Positions 63,931 through 64,000 of a stretch of 64,000 bases of DNA are shown one piece after another. Source of the stretch: Arboricoccus pini. Lineage in GTDB: Bacteria; Pseudomonadota; Alphaproteobacteria; Geminicoccales; Geminicoccaceae. The notes under the pieces are model-generated. The model saw nothing but the letters and a program-made list of their open reading frames with translations. It was not told the origin of the DNA and did no database searches. The stretch covers positions 78,259-142,258 of the forward strand of contig NZ_FYEH01000011.1 in the NCBI RefSeq assembly GCF_900187945.1, written 5' to 3'. The position numbers were made by a program, and so were the translations under genes. The number at the start of each line of letters is the position of its first letter. Positions within the stretch are counted from its first letter, which is position 1.

Positions 63931-64000
63931 CTAGCCGCTGGGCCCCGGAACGGGGATGATGTTGCCCTTCCTGATCTCGCGGCGGTAGCGCTCCAGGCGC
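63931..64000 (-). CDS. C-terminal end of an unidentified protein (cut by window edge)
   Basis: Only the last 22 residues are visible (ending REIRKGNIIPVPGPSG, stop TAG at 63933-63931). A frame open to the window edge, a normal-looking basic helix and a gene-typical position support a real gene, but no family can be named. Confidence 0.5.
   Translation of the reverse strand, partial: RLERYRREIRKGNIIPVPGPSG

Overview
The window is 64 kb of dense, G+C-rich bacterial chromosome. It carries about 65 protein genes, no rRNA, no tRNA that I can see, no phage or IS genes and no CRISPR array. The gene content suggests an aerobic, heterotrophic alphaproteobacterium: an oxygen-dependent cobalamin pathway (cobG, cobH-M), a DUF2852 protein (a family I know only from Alphaproteobacteria), heterotetrameric sarcosine oxidase, many ABC importers, and TTG/GTG starts with 4-nt stop/start overlaps. 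I cannot name the genus.

Layout. 1-421: a cut-off GNAT acetyltransferase. 718-4237: a carnitine catabolism locus, with a fused carnitine dehydrogenase/thioesterase and a BKACE-type cleavage enzyme divergent from a CdhR-like regulator. 4307-5593: an anion-type MFS carrier. 5702-11902: the corrin-ring block cobG-H-I-J, cobK (opposite strand) and cobL-M. 12010-15052: alkanesulfonate monooxygenase, hydroxypyruvate/2-oxotetronate isomerase and L-threonate dehydrogenase. 15219-16322: DUF2852 protein and a TetR regulator, each preceded by the same type of 19-bp operator. 16675-23382: flavin reductase, 6-phosphogluconate dehydrogenase, trans-aconitate methyltransferase, a luciferase-like monooxygenase, an Old Yellow Enzyme, an ArsR regulator and a CHAP-domain lipoprotein. 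23389-29837: aroQ, folD and soxBDAG. 30014-33985: RraA-like protein, a PHA-granule-type protein, an unknown 98-aa protein behind an AT-rich leader, an IMPase-family phosphatase, an MFS carrier with no visible normal start, and a 60-aa membrane protein. 34118-36610: msrB, a Mop-domain protein, a NUDIX hydrolase and an NtaA/DmoA-type monooxygenase. 36732-41280: malic enzyme and a NitT/TauT-type ABC importer. 41439-44556: response regulator, sensor kinase and periplasmic binding protein in one overlapping operon. 44569-51627: a PIN-domain toxin/antitoxin pair, PAP2 phosphatase, FAD oxidase, PRC-barrel protein, sugar epimerase and creatininase-family protein, with two gene-poor gaps. 52153-57555: a complete dipeptide-type ABC importer. 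57560-63738: a ThDP enzyme divergent from an amino-acid oxidase plus polar amino-acid ABC importer. A further gene is cut off at the right end.

How it fits together (inference). Carnitine is oxidised and cleaved to betaine. Sarcosine oxidase handles the last N-methyl group downstream of betaine and dimethylglycine, and FolD processes the methylene-THF that is released. Sulfonate monooxygenase, other flavin monooxygenases, a flavin reductase and a NitT/TauT-type importer suggest use of organosulfur or other small organic compounds. The signals that go beyond routine annotation are the two matching TetR operators, a short repeat family found only at three convergent gene ends, the orphan sensor-plus-binding-protein operon, and the unknown 98-aa gene behind an AT-rich region with two GTATG/CATAC palindromes. 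I did not find a clearly new multi-gene defence or biosynthetic system.
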